From a virus, in IMG/VR virus record IMGVR_UViG_3300047453_000110, positions 1-64,000 of that record: a stretch of 64,000 nucleotides of DNA; one strand, 5' to 3'. Of the stretch, positions 52,009 to 60,568 are shown piece by piece. Position numbers and translations under genes: made by a program. The notes beneath the pieces were generated by a model that ran no database searches, was not told where the DNA came from, and saw only the letters and a program-made list of their open reading frames with translations. Positions within the stretch are counted from its first letter, which is position 1. Every line of letters starts with the position of its first letter.

Positions 52009-53321
52009 AGGTAAGTCTCCAAGTCTTCGGGTGTTCCCAGACCCCACATAGTCTTTGCCTCATATGTGTGTATCTGTTTACCTTCTTTGAGGGCGAGATT
52101 ATACACAGGACAAACATAGAATTCATTATTCACACGAATATCATGGTAAATCATATCTTCGGCATAGGTTACATAATCCTTACCACGTTTCCAGTAGTAG
52201 AACCCAACAGTCGCATTGTCACTGATAGGGTTCTTCTCTGCGACCTCTACAACCATTCCCATACCATCAGTCTTTGCGTATGACCACTTGGGGTGGGTTG
52301 CCTTGAATGTGACAAGACCACCATCAGCTTCTTTCTCGTTCATTGTATACATGAAGTCAATCGCGTCCCACTCAACATACTGGTCAGAGTTCGCGATGAA
52401 CAATGGGTTATCGTTGTCGATATATTCTTTTGCAAGAAGAGTTGTGCAGGCTGCACCTTCGGTCACACCATCGACCTCTACAATCTTACAGTTCGGTGCA
52501 ATCAGGTTCAACATTGAGTCGAGGTTATATTGTTTGCGGTGTTCTTTCTGAACAACAAAGATATAGTTTGTATCAAACCCTAGATTATCCACAACGGTCT
52601 GAATCATAGGTTTACCCTCGACATCAATCAAAGGTTTGGGAAAGGTATATCCCGCATCGGCAAAACGACTCCCCGCCCCTGCCATCGGAATCAAGACATT
52701 GAGTTTATCATCTTTCCATTTCGGTTTCACGGGTTTGTCTTTTATCTTTTCTATTAGGTCAACGTTTACTTCTTCGGGTGAACTCACTCGTATCACATTC
52801 GCACCTGAACGATGAGCTGCAAGTAGACCTGTTGGAGAGTCCTCAATAATAACAGTTTCTTCGGGTAACACTCCACATTGAGACATTGCTTTCCAGTATA
52901 TCTCTGGATGTGGTTTTGCGTGACCTACATCATCAGCAGTAATAAAAAATGAACATAGATGAATAACACCAATTCTGGATAGGCATTTCTCCACAGTTCT
53001 TTTAATCGCATTAGAGCATATTCCAATATCATAACGGTTTTCCTTTAGTCGTAAGAACAAATCTATAATGTCATCGTTCTGTTGTATCGTATCTAATCTA
53101 TCATATGTGTTCAGTTGTTTTTCTTCGAATATCTTTTTCGACTCTGATTCAGAGTAACCCATACGAGATAGTTTGTCTTTGGTGGTCATACCATCATAGA
53201 CTCTCAGGTGTTCCTCCTGAGTTATTGCACGGTTACCCAATGCTTTGTTTAGTGCTTCGTAGTGGATATCCTTTGTGTCAACCAGAACACCATCTAGGTC
53301 AAAGAGGACAAGTTTAATCAT
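51999..53321 (-). CDS. HAD phosphatase-sugar nucleotidyltransferase fusion
   Basis: This encodes 440 residues in two domains. Residues 1-200 form a HAD hydrolase of the beta-phosphoglucomutase group (FDLDGVLVDT with Asp8/Asp10, ICSNAIKR, HAKPHPEIYW, IIEDSPTG). Residues 207-440 form a nucleotidyltransferase (VLIPMAGAGSRFADAGYTFP, KPLIDVEGKPMI, LFIANSDQYVEWD, WGLGTPEDLETYL). The fusion would dephosphorylate or isomerise and activate a sugar for the neighbouring transferases. It overlaps its neighbours on both sides. Confidence 0.85.
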   Translation of the reverse strand: MIKLVLFDLDGVLVDTKDIHYEALNKALGNRAITQEEHLRVYDGMTTKDKLSRMGYSESESKKIFEEKQLNTYDRLDTIQQNDDIIDLFLRLKENRYDIGICSNAIKRTVEKCLSRIGVIHLCSFFITADDVGHAKPHPEIYWKAMSQCGVLPEETVIIEDSPTGLLAAHRSGANVIRVSSPEEVNVDLIEKIKDKPVKPKWKDDKLNVLIPMAGAGSRFADAGYTFPKPLIDVEGKPMIQTVVDNLGFDTNYIFVVQKEHRKQYNLDSMLNLIAPNCKIVEVDGVTEGAACTTLLAKEYIDNDNPLFIANSDQYVEWDAIDFMYTMNEKEADGGLVTFKATHPKWSYAKTDGMGMVVEVAEKNPISDNATVGFYYWKRGKDYVTYAEDMIYHDIRVNNEFYVCPVYNLALKEGKQIHTYEAKTMWGLGTPEDLETYLCR

Positions 53322-53935
53322 TTGGTCAATGCGATGATATATGTGTCACCACACTTTGTTTCTTTGCGTCTATCATATGTCTTATGATTATATTTTTCAA
53401 GTGTTGTCATAAAATGATTATGTTTCAATACATCATATAAGTCAAGACGATTTTGAATCCACGGGTTAGACATTTCGTTTTGACTCATTCTATGTAAAGG
53501 CCAGATATCTTCGATGAAATATGTTCCATCCTCTTTTAAAAAAGAAATACAGTTCTCAAAAGTCAGTCGATTTGCTTCAGGCCAATGTGCGCCATCATCA
53601 ATAATAAAGTCAAACTTCACATCACCCCATTCACTCTTAATCTTACTTCCAAGAGACGCATCCATAGAGTCTGCTTTTAACCAGTGAACACGTTCTTCAC
53701 TCAAAATATCCAACTCCTCTGGTAGAGTCCTCACGAAGATGTCAATCGTATAGATGTTCGCATTCGGAAAGTATTCATGAAACGCACGAGTTGATGCACC
53801 CTTGAAAGTTCCAATCTCAAGAAGATTAATTTGTTCTTCTCTCACGGGTTCAAAGTATTTCTCATATTCTTTATAGTAGTGATGTTTTTCTGTTCCTTTA
53901 TCACACTGATATTTGTCAAATAGTTCTTTAAGCAT
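53318..53935 (-). CDS. SAM-dependent methyltransferase
   Basis: Start chosen at 53935 (MLKELFDKYQCDKGTEKHHY), overlapping the upstream stop; the longer frame lies in the sulfotransferase gene. It has 205 residues. The SAM-binding loop NLLEIGTFKGASTRAF, the acidic IYTIDIF, FDFIIDDGAHW and SFLKEDGTYFIEDIW resemble sugar O-methyltransferases of the MycE/Methyltransf_24 kind. It probably methylates a sugar. Confidence 0.75.
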   Translation of the reverse strand: MLKELFDKYQCDKGTEKHHYYKEYEKYFEPVREEQINLLEIGTFKGASTRAFHEYFPNANIYTIDIFVRTLPEELDILSEERVHWLKADSMDASLGSKIKSEWGDVKFDFIIDDGAHWPEANRLTFENCISFLKEDGTYFIEDIWPLHRMSQNEMSNPWIQNRLDLYDVLKHNHFMTTLEKYNHKTYDRRKETKCGDTYIIALTK

Positions 53936-54626
53936 TCCAATAGTTCCTTGTTGGGCCTGTGTCGAAGTCATAACCCCAGTGGTCGATGTCTTGTTTATAC
54001 CAATCCGCGACAATCTGTGTTGTCTCTGGTGTATATATGTCTTTGTAATGAATCCCGTGTCCCGTCTTACCTTTGTCATTAGGCACACGGGTTACGTTTC
54101 TTGGTTCAGGATTTGCGAGAGTTCCGAAGTATTGTTTTACATCATCATTATAGTTCTCAAATCTAAGGATATCACACTTCACATTACCGTTCTCATCGGC
54201 TACATGAAAATGCGATGGATACCAGTTACGAACTGCACGATGCCACATATACTCTTCCCCGCCCCACTTATGTCGTTCCTCAAGGAATGCCTCAAACGAA
54301 GAGATGTCTGCATATTCTGGTGGTTGTGTCCCCTCATGCAAGATTACTTTCTTTGCAAACAGATATCGAGAGACAACTCTATCCCACGGATTACGCACAA
54401 TCGCAACCGCACGGAACTGGTCACGAAGGTCTGACCGCCAGTATCTCAGTGGAGCATGTTCGTAACCCTGATGGTCTTGAGTCTTTTTCATCTTCTCAAC
54501 CAGACCTTTGGTATATTTCTTATTGATATGATGGTCAGGTTGTGCGAGTAACACTTGTTTGCGGATGTCCATATTCTTGCGAATCGTCATACCACCGTTT
54601 TTTGGAATGTGAACAAATAGTTTCAT
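53928..54626 (-). CDS. Sulfotransferase
   Basis: Start chosen at 54626 (MKLFVHIPKNGGMTIRKNMD). It has 232 residues. The 5'-PSB loop HIPKNGGMTI and 3'-PB motif IVRNPWDRVVSRYLF place it in the carbohydrate sulfotransferase superfamily. It is a distant paralogue of the enzyme at 48.2-48.9 kb. It overlaps the methyltransferases on both sides by 4-8 bp. Confidence 0.85.
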   Translation of the reverse strand: MKLFVHIPKNGGMTIRKNMDIRKQVLLAQPDHHINKKYTKGLVEKMKKTQDHQGYEHAPLRYWRSDLRDQFRAVAIVRNPWDRVVSRYLFAKKVILHEGTQPPEYADISSFEAFLEERHKWGGEEYMWHRAVRNWYPSHFHVADENGNVKCDILRFENYNDDVKQYFGTLANPEPRNVTRVPNDKGKTGHGIHYKDIYTPETTQIVADWYKQDIDHWGYDFDTGPTRNYWNA

Positions 54627-55162
54627 TTTCTTTCCCACTTTACATACATTCTATTCTGGTCAGGCATAAACTCCGTGACCTTATAACCCGTTGCTTCTGA
54701 AAGCATTATATGATGATTTATATGCCATTCAAAGAAAGGAACTTTGTTCACATTCTTATTGTCATGGTCACGATGGCCTGGATTACATCTCCAGTAGATA
54801 CGCGACTTATCTTTCATACAGAACTTAGTCAAGTTATCGATTTGTTTTGCAACATCCGTAAACTCACCAAAGTTAATACTACCTAAACAAAACGCAACAT
54901 CAAACTTCTCTTGAGGTTTATAGTCCTCTATTGCCACCTGTTCGTCTGACCCAATGTCTGTAATATCGATACCGTGTAAGTTTTTAAGGTGTCTTTTAAA
55001 AGGATTAACCCCACAACCCACGTCAAGCACAGATTCTGTATCATTAATTTCATCTATCAATCTCCATCCAGTCCAGTAATAACTATCAAGTCCTGCGGTG
55101 CGGGAACTCGGCCAATCATATGTGAAATAATCTCTTAACCATTCTCTGTCGTAGGTAACCAT
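54623..55162 (-). CDS. Class I SAM methyltransferase
   Basis: This encodes 179 residues. ESVLDVGCGVNPFKRHLKNL is a SAM-binding motif I, followed by HGIDITDIGSDEQ and FDVAFCLGSINFGEF (motifs II to IV). The C-terminus has a His-rich segment (PFFEWHINHHIML). Similar short methyltransferases are common in phage and LPS gene clusters. The substrate is unknown. Confidence 0.75.
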   Translation of the reverse strand: MVTYDREWLRDYFTYDWPSSRTAGLDSYYWTGWRLIDEINDTESVLDVGCGVNPFKRHLKNLHGIDITDIGSDEQVAIEDYKPQEKFDVAFCLGSINFGEFTDVAKQIDNLTKFCMKDKSRIYWRCNPGHRDHDNKNVNKVPFFEWHINHHIMLSEATGYKVTEFMPDQNRMYVKWERK

Positions 55163-55671
55163 ATATAGTAATCTCTTTTTCCATCATTATGTTTTTCAAG
55201 TTCATGTTCTTGAACAAATTCCGTGATGAGAAGGTTCTGCATCTGTATCTGTTCTATCATATTGTCATCATCTCGATACCAATTGTAGTTAGGATACTTG
55301 ATATTCCAACCACCACATTGATGCCACCAATCGAAACATTCTTGGTTAGTTCTATATACCAAATGAATAGGACAACCAAAGTCCATGAGATATGGTAAGT
55401 GATATGCAAATGTGTGAGACTTGATTACGCGAATGCCCTCACCACTGAAAGGTTCGTCCCAGTGTTTCTCTTCGTTTCTAAACTCCATGCCAGGGTCAAA
55501 GTATGCACCCCTATGCATCAAGTCTTTACAACCATCACGACCACGCCAATACTCTCGTTCAGGTGACATATCTGTCTTGTCAAGGTCATCACGAGTGTAT
55601 AGGTGGTCTTCTACATATCCACTCCAACGACTGCCTGGCGCACCTGTTACGAAGATATACTTACCGTTCAT
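55135..55671 (-). CDS. P-loop protein, sulfotransferase-like
   Basis: This encodes 178 residues. The start KYIFVTGAPGSRWSGYVED is a P-loop-like turn. RVIKSHTFAYHLPYLM and PIHLVYRTNQECFDWWHQCG follow the sulfotransferase arrangement (a loop, then an Arg in a V-x-R-x strand). I recall similar proteins in marine cyanophages with no assigned role. It may be a diverged sulfotransferase or a nucleotide-binding protein. Confidence 0.55.
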   Translation of the reverse strand: MNGKYIFVTGAPGSRWSGYVEDHLYTRDDLDKTDMSPEREYWRGRDGCKDLMHRGAYFDPGMEFRNEEKHWDEPFSGEGIRVIKSHTFAYHLPYLMDFGCPIHLVYRTNQECFDWWHQCGGWNIKYPNYNWYRDDDNMIEQIQMQNLLITEFVQEHELEKHNDGKRDYYIWLPTTENG

Positions 55672-56299
55672 TCTTTGGTCTTATCCCATTCCATACTTGT
55701 TCATCAAGCCAGTGAGAGTCAACATGCTTTACATACTTCTCATTCTGGTTCTCACTGATTGTCTTATTTATTCGTTCATCATCATATGCAATCGGGAAGT
55801 CTAGAACCTTTGACAACCACTTCAGGTATGCACCGCCATAGAGATAGAGTGACTCGTGTGATAGGAAGTGTAGGTCTGCATCTAGATTGTAATAGTATTG
55901 TAGTGCAGTCGGCATTGTCACTTCTTTTCGGACTCGTCTCTGTTGCTCTTTATTGATATTCTCTTCTCTTACAACGACACATACTTTCACATCGTATCCT
56001 GCGTCTTGTGCTTCTTTCACGACTTCTTGTATCTTCGGAACTTGTTTCACTCCATCATACACAAAAGGCACACTGACGTTTGCGACAATAGCAGAACCTT
56101 TCAACATACTCTTTGTCTTTGACGGGTCAACCCAACACTCTGCAAAGGGTTCTTCATCACTTGGTATCCAATACTTGTCACCAAAGTCCCACCCACTTAC
56201 ATATGGATGATAACCAAGAACTTTACTAAACAGATGATTACCAGACCCTTGTGGGCCTGTGACTATCAGTAGTCGTTTATACTCGTTGCTGCCCGACAT
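55661..56299 (-). CDS. P-loop NTPase/sulfotransferase-like protein
   Basis: This encodes 212 residues. RLLIVTGPQGSGNHLFSKVL is a Walker A-like loop. VKVCVVVREENINKEQQRR supplies a conserved Arg strand, and the C-terminus has YLKWLSKVLDFPIAYDDERI. It overlaps the P-loop gene downstream by 11 bp and the cupin gene upstream by 23 bp. It may act with the adjacent P-loop protein. A glycan sulfation or kinase role is inferred from context. Confidence 0.5.
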   Translation of the reverse strand: MSGSNEYKRLLIVTGPQGSGNHLFSKVLGYHPYVSGWDFGDKYWIPSDEEPFAECWVDPSKTKSMLKGSAIVANVSVPFVYDGVKQVPKIQEVVKEAQDAGYDVKVCVVVREENINKEQQRRVRKEVTMPTALQYYYNLDADLHFLSHESLYLYGGAYLKWLSKVLDFPIAYDDERINKTISENQNEKYVKHVDSHWLDEQVWNGIRPKNER

Positions 56300-56957
56300 A
56301 GGTTCTCACTTTCAATGGGTTGACTTCATCTGTTGGCCCTGTTGCAGAGTCAGGACTGAATACAAATAACGTAACATCCTCACCCTTATTACACATAAAA
56401 TTATGTAAAACATTTCTTTCCATAACCCAACAGTCACCCGCTTTGATAGGGAACATCTCACCATTATCAAGTTCAATCTCACCCTTGCCAGACAGAACTA
56501 ATCCGATGCGTTGACTTGGGTGGGTGTGGAGAGTCTGTTTCATTCCTGCGGGGAAGTGGACATAGTTGATAACGGGGAGTCCAAGACGGCCTGGGTTTAC
56601 TGCGGTGGTGTTCGTGCCACCATCCATATATGACAGGTTGCCTTTTGGATTATCGTGTGGTATAAACATGCGGTCATCGTTGAGATGTAGACCGTAGAAC
56701 TTGATGTGAGCAAACACAGATGTCTCGTTGTGTGTCTCAACCGTGAACTCATTATCTGTCTGTCCTGCAAAACTGTTTGTCTCAACAGACCATCCATTCT
56801 TCATATGGACACTACAATCTTTGCCCATGATATAACTCGTTCCAATAGACTCGTGATTGTTGAGATAGGTCGTGTTAATACCCCTTACAACTTGGATATC
56901 ATAATTCCAAATATCAGTAACCTGATAGGTCTCTGTATTCTCAATTTGTTTCATCAT
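56277..56957 (-). CDS. Cupin-domain protein
   Basis: This encodes 226 residues. The C-terminal half is a cupin barrel: TLHTHPSQRIGLVLSGKGEI with His144 and His146, FPIKAGDCWVMERNVLHNFM with His185. The N-terminal half has another beta-rich region that may be a second degenerate cupin. Cupins in such clusters often isomerise or epimerise sugars, or act on acyl groups. It overlaps the amidotransferase gene by 4 bp. Confidence 0.75.
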   Translation of the reverse strand: MMKQIENTETYQVTDIWNYDIQVVRGINTTYLNNHESIGTSYIMGKDCSVHMKNGWSVETNSFAGQTDNEFTVETHNETSVFAHIKFYGLHLNDDRMFIPHDNPKGNLSYMDGGTNTTAVNPGRLGLPVINYVHFPAGMKQTLHTHPSQRIGLVLSGKGEIELDNGEMFPIKAGDCWVMERNVLHNFMCNKGEDVTLFVFSPDSATGPTDEVNPLKVRTYVGQQRV

Positions 56958-57505
56958 AATCCTGTCACTTCTCTAATCTCATAAGGTATAAAGGGGTTTG
57001 TCATTCTTTCTGGATGCCAGACAATCGCACAGACATTACCCTTTATCCAAGACTCTGTGTTACCTTCATCATCAATGTATAATTGTATCACATTTTGGGG
57101 TAGTTTGTCAATAGAAATATTATGAAAACTGTTCACATGCCTGTGTGTAGGTATGTTACCATAGACGAGATGTTCGGTATCATAGTGACCCTCACAGCCC
57201 TTTGTGCTGCCACCAAGCATCTCTGTCAGGAGAAACGCACCATGACAGATACCGAGCATGGGTTTACCCAGTCTCGACATTTCGGTTATGAGGGATACTT
57301 CTGTGAGGATGCGAATCTCTTCGTTATCCCCACCCGTAATGATGAGTAGGTCGAGAGACTCCGCAAGGGATTCATAATCTAAGTCTTCACGGTTGGGGAT
57401 GGGGATGAGTTCATGACCCTTCAACAACCTATACCAGTTGTGGTCTAAAGAGTCATGAACTTGTCCGTTGTGCGTGAGGACTCGTTGTGTGAGTCCTACT
57501 CTCAT
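56954..57505 (-). CDS. Class I glutamine amidotransferase
   Basis: This encodes 183 residues. Motifs are LLIITGGDNEE, the nucleophile elbow MLGICHGAFLLTEMLGG (Cys87), and VWHPERM (His164, Glu166), the full Cys-His-Glu triad of GATase1/C26 enzymes. It would release ammonia from glutamine or cleave a gamma-glutamyl bond. In this setting it may feed an amino or amide group onto a sugar. It abuts the ferritin-like gene. Confidence 0.82.
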   Translation of the reverse strand: MRVGLTQRVLTHNGQVHDSLDHNWYRLLKGHELIPIPNREDLDYESLAESLDLLIITGGDNEEIRILTEVSLITEMSRLGKPMLGICHGAFLLTEMLGGSTKGCEGHYDTEHLVYGNIPTHRHVNSFHNISIDKLPQNVIQLYIDDEGNTESWIKGNVCAIVWHPERMTNPFIPYEIREVTGL

Positions 57506-58204
57506 TTACCAACCGTAGGCTGCGTTTACGAGTTCGCGTGAACCTTTTGCTTCTACTGTGTTTTCACACGAGATTTCAAACAGGTCTTTACGCATTGCTT
57601 CGATGATACCTTGAACACGACTTTGTGTAGACTCATTCGTTGCAAGTTTGCGTAACATGTATGCGCCGATACCACTGTGAAAACCTTCGTCTTTGGCAAT
57701 CTCACGATAACGACCAGAGATGAAACTATCTTCGATAGTATCTGCCATCTGATTCCAGACTGCTTCTGCACGACCTTCCGCAACCAACTGATATGCGGCG
57801 AGGACTGCTTCGTCGTTCTCTGCGTCATACTTCTCAAGCAGTGATGCACCTTTGGCAGTGTCTGCTTTTCTTTCAGCTTCAAGTGCTTGGGAGACGTTTA
57901 CTTCTTCACCAGTGATATGTTCAATAACTTCCTTGACCATACGGTAGTGTTTCGCTTCGTCTGCTGCTTGTTTTGAAAGCAATTCTAATTCTCTTGGGTC
58001 TGCATCATCTTCTGCACTTGCGATTTGTGCAGAGATTTCAGACATATTCATACGTTCATTGACCATACGACCAATGAAGTGGTCAACCATTTCCTCTTTG
58101 GAAAGGTCATTCTCGAAGTATGCCTTGACGTTCATCTTGGATGCTTCGAACAATGCTTGGTTTTCTTTGAGAATTTTCTTCACAAACTCATTTGGATTTA
58201 ACAT
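57506..58204 (-). CDS. Ferritin-like di-iron protein
   Basis: This encodes 232 residues, nearly all helical. Four helices carry a di-iron ligand set: Glu50 (MVNER), Glu83 with His86 (DEAKH), Glu143/Glu147 (AEGRAEAV) and Glu173 with His176 (DEGFH). It is not a classical ferritin but resembles di-iron oxygenases or oxidases of the ferritin-like superfamily. A late promoter box lies 34 bp upstream. The substrate is unknown, and oxidation of a glycan or lipid precursor is one possibility. Confidence 0.7.
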   Translation of the reverse strand: MLNPNEFVKKILKENQALFEASKMNVKAYFENDLSKEEMVDHFIGRMVNERMNMSEISAQIASAEDDADPRELELLSKQAADEAKHYRMVKEVIEHITGEEVNVSQALEAERKADTAKGASLLEKYDAENDEAVLAAYQLVAEGRAEAVWNQMADTIEDSFISGRYREIAKDEGFHSGIGAYMLRKLATNESTQSRVQGIIEAMRKDLFEISCENTVEAKGSRELVNAAYGW

Positions 58205-58238
58205 GTTAGTTCCTTATTCACTCTATTGACAATAACAG

Positions 58239-58246
58239 TATTTATA
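58239..58246 (-). promoter_or_regulatory. T4-type late promoter box TATAAATA
   Basis: An exact minus-strand box containing the TAA stop of the GT8-like gene and standing 34 bp before the ferritin-like gene. It suggests that the left half of the glycan cluster has late expression. Confidence 0.6.
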
Positions 58247-59030
58247 CAATTTGTTTCATCAACTCTCCAACATTCTCACCAGCGTTGGGGAGTTTGTCTT
58301 TGAGAAAGAAATGAATGAAGTGACAATCCTTCAGATTATCGACTGCACTATACAGTCCATTCCATTTACCGTCCATGTGTTTGGTTGGAATGTTGTATCT
58401 CTTGAGGAAGTAGTTCAACAACGTCTGGTCAGTAGACCACTTCCATGCACCCTGTCCATCAACAAAGTCCTTGAACTCCATACGATTGATGAAACTATGT
58501 GGGTCTTGGCCCTTGAGATATGGTTTGAAGAGTTCACTGTTCAACAGAATCAGACCCATGTTGAAGAACTCAAACCCTAGACTATTCGGTTGGAAATCCA
58601 ATTTATTACTATGGAGAGGATTATATTGCATACGAGAGTAATTGATAATCTTGTCTTTATACCAATCCTGAATACTCATCTCACGTTCACACACAGCCCC
58701 AAAGGCTTGTTCTGTTCCAAAGTCCTCAAAGATATTTGGTGCGTCTGGTCGGATATAGATGTCTGCGTCTATGATTGCAATCTGGTCATAGTCATCAAGA
58801 TAATCAAACGCATTCTCTTTCTCGTAGATAGGTAGATATCCACCATATTTCATATAGGACTCTTCACTACGATTTGTCGCAAAGATATCTGGTTTGATAC
58901 GCAACTTGGGCTGTGTCAATACAATGTGTTCAATATCATACTTCTTACAATATTCAGATACACTTTCAATACAGTGTTTATATAGTTTTGACGGTTTGCC
59001 TACCGACACTTGGAAAATCATTCTATTCAT
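58242..59030 (-). CDS. GT8-like glycosyltransferase
   Basis: I chose the ATG at 59030 (MNRMIFQVSVGKPSKLYKHC), overlapping the upstream stop by 8 bp. It has 262 residues. AIIDADIYIRPDAPNIF carries the DxD metal site, then FFNMGLILLNSELF, WSTDQTLLNYFL and a final HFIHFFLKD (GT8-type His). It probably transfers a hexose or uronate. Confidence 0.78.
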   Translation of the reverse strand: MNRMIFQVSVGKPSKLYKHCIESVSEYCKKYDIEHIVLTQPKLRIKPDIFATNRSEESYMKYGGYLPIYEKENAFDYLDDYDQIAIIDADIYIRPDAPNIFEDFGTEQAFGAVCEREMSIQDWYKDKIINYSRMQYNPLHSNKLDFQPNSLGFEFFNMGLILLNSELFKPYLKGQDPHSFINRMEFKDFVDGQGAWKWSTDQTLLNYFLKRYNIPTKHMDGKWNGLYSAVDNLKDCHFIHFFLKDKLPNAGENVGELMKQIV

Positions 59031-59622
59031 GACTAATCGTTGCTCCAACTTTTTTATCATACACAGGAGTTGTGTAACTCACAATCCTATTCATATCTCT
59101 GTCCATGAATTCCCACATATAATCATCAACAGCTTTATCTAATTCTATATCTATAAGACTATAATACATGGTCTCTGCGACATCAGGTGTCATATAGTAT
59201 GCGTGGGTGACAGGACAAATTCTCTGTTGCGTCCCCCAATATGGGTGACCTCTAAATCTTTCGGTGTAATTTCTGTGACTCTGTTCAGAGTCAAAATCAC
59301 AGAAGGCAAAGAAATTATCTTTGATAGGCATATAATCTTCGATACACATCACATCATGTTCAATGATTGCGATAGGTTCATCTTCTTCAAAACATTTCTT
59401 CCATAGTTCTAAATGACTATAGAACCCTGCTTTCTCTGATGAACTAAAGTCTCTAAATTTCCAAAACTTTCCGAAGTTTAGATAGTTAGGCATATTGTCA
59501 GGTGTATACGCATCAAACATATTTACCTCATGATTACTCCATGACGGTAATACCTTATTGACATAATACTGGGACACCTCATTATCAGGAATCTGTATCA
59601 TCCAAATATTATCGGAAGTCAT
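59023..59622 (-). CDS. GT25-like glycosyltransferase
   Basis: Start chosen at 59622 (MTSDNIWMIQIPDNEVSQYY), in the radical SAM gene's end. It has 199 residues. The GT25 motif series is AGFYSHLELWKKCFEEDEPI, AIIEHDVMCIED and a VTHAYYMTPDVAETMYY strand-helix. It is the third GT25-type enzyme of the cluster. Confidence 0.72.
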   Translation of the reverse strand: MTSDNIWMIQIPDNEVSQYYVNKVLPSWSNHEVNMFDAYTPDNMPNYLNFGKFWKFRDFSSSEKAGFYSHLELWKKCFEEDEPIAIIEHDVMCIEDYMPIKDNFFAFCDFDSEQSHRNYTERFRGHPYWGTQQRICPVTHAYYMTPDVAETMYYSLIDIELDKAVDDYMWEFMDRDMNRIVSYTTPVYDKKVGATISHE

Positions 59623-60568
59623 TGAGGTCGAACTCCGTCCCATACATATGGTGAAGGTCGCGGTTGTGATTTGAGTAAACTAGAACTTCGGGGTCATCAA
59701 GAAGAAAGTCGCACCCACGGCAGTAATCAGGATAATTTCCAGTAGTATGGTCATCACGGAGTTGACTATACTCATCACCGAACCAGATTTCTTCAATTGT
59801 GTTTTCAGATGTGTGACCGAGAACCGCTTCCTCGTCTCTGCCCAAGACTTGGCAACAAGGAGCGACAGCACCTCTTTTACCATCAAGGCCACCAACACGA
59901 ATAACAACGTCTGGACTAAAAGGTCGCCCACAGGTCTTTACCTCACCTTCGCGTTTATAAGACGGGTCATACACACCACTCCAGTTGTGTAGTTTCCAAA
60001 TCTCTGTTTTAACGCCTAGGTCTTCGACCAATGCTTTGTATTCGTCTAGTTCATTCTGTAGATTGTCATTGTCAGTTATCAGATGATATGTCGCAACTAC
60101 ACACTTTGAGTCGGTCTCATCCACATACGCCTTCATCTCGCGGATGTTCTGAATAATCTGTTCGTATGTGCCACCGACTTTATTATACATCCACTCGTTG
60201 TATTTATCAGAATTCGAACCTATGAAGGAGAATCGATAGAAGTCAAGACCCGCATCAACACAATCCTTCATGTATTGACCATGCATCTTGAATCCGTTAG
60301 AGAAGATAACAGCCTGTGCGTTATACTTCTTGACAATTCTGATATAGTCAGGTAGGTTGTTGACTGCGGTTGCCTCACCACTACCATCAAGGTTTACGAC
60401 CCGTAGACCATGTTTCGCACAATCTGCCACGTTCTGTTCAAACTCTTCAAGAGTCATCTTACCCTTAAATCGTTTATCACGTCCACCTGTTCGCATATCT
60501 TGAGGACACATACTACACGAGTAGTTGCACCCACCATATACTTCTATTACTGCTCTATCAATCTTCAT
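59609..60568 (-). CDS. Radical SAM/SPASM enzyme
   Basis: This encodes 319 residues. The radical SAM motif C14-x3-C18-x2-C21 (GGCNYSCSMCP) and LDGSGEATAV (the GGE-like SAM motif) open the barrel. A SPASM-type auxiliary cluster region supplies C213, C238, C239, C283 and C286 (TCGRPF, PCCQV, YCRGC). Such enzymes modify sugars (dehydration, epimerisation) or peptides. No obvious precursor peptide gene lies next to it, so a sugar substrate is more likely here. Confidence 0.88.
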   Translation of the reverse strand: MKIDRAVIEVYGGCNYSCSMCPQDMRTGGRDKRFKGKMTLEEFEQNVADCAKHGLRVVNLDGSGEATAVNNLPDYIRIVKKYNAQAVIFSNGFKMHGQYMKDCVDAGLDFYRFSFIGSNSDKYNEWMYNKVGGTYEQIIQNIREMKAYVDETDSKCVVATYHLITDNDNLQNELDEYKALVEDLGVKTEIWKLHNWSGVYDPSYKREGEVKTCGRPFSPDVVIRVGGLDGKRGAVAPCCQVLGRDEEAVLGHTSENTIEEIWFGDEYSQLRDDHTTGNYPDYCRGCDFLLDDPEVLVYSNHNRDLHHMYGTEFDLNDFR

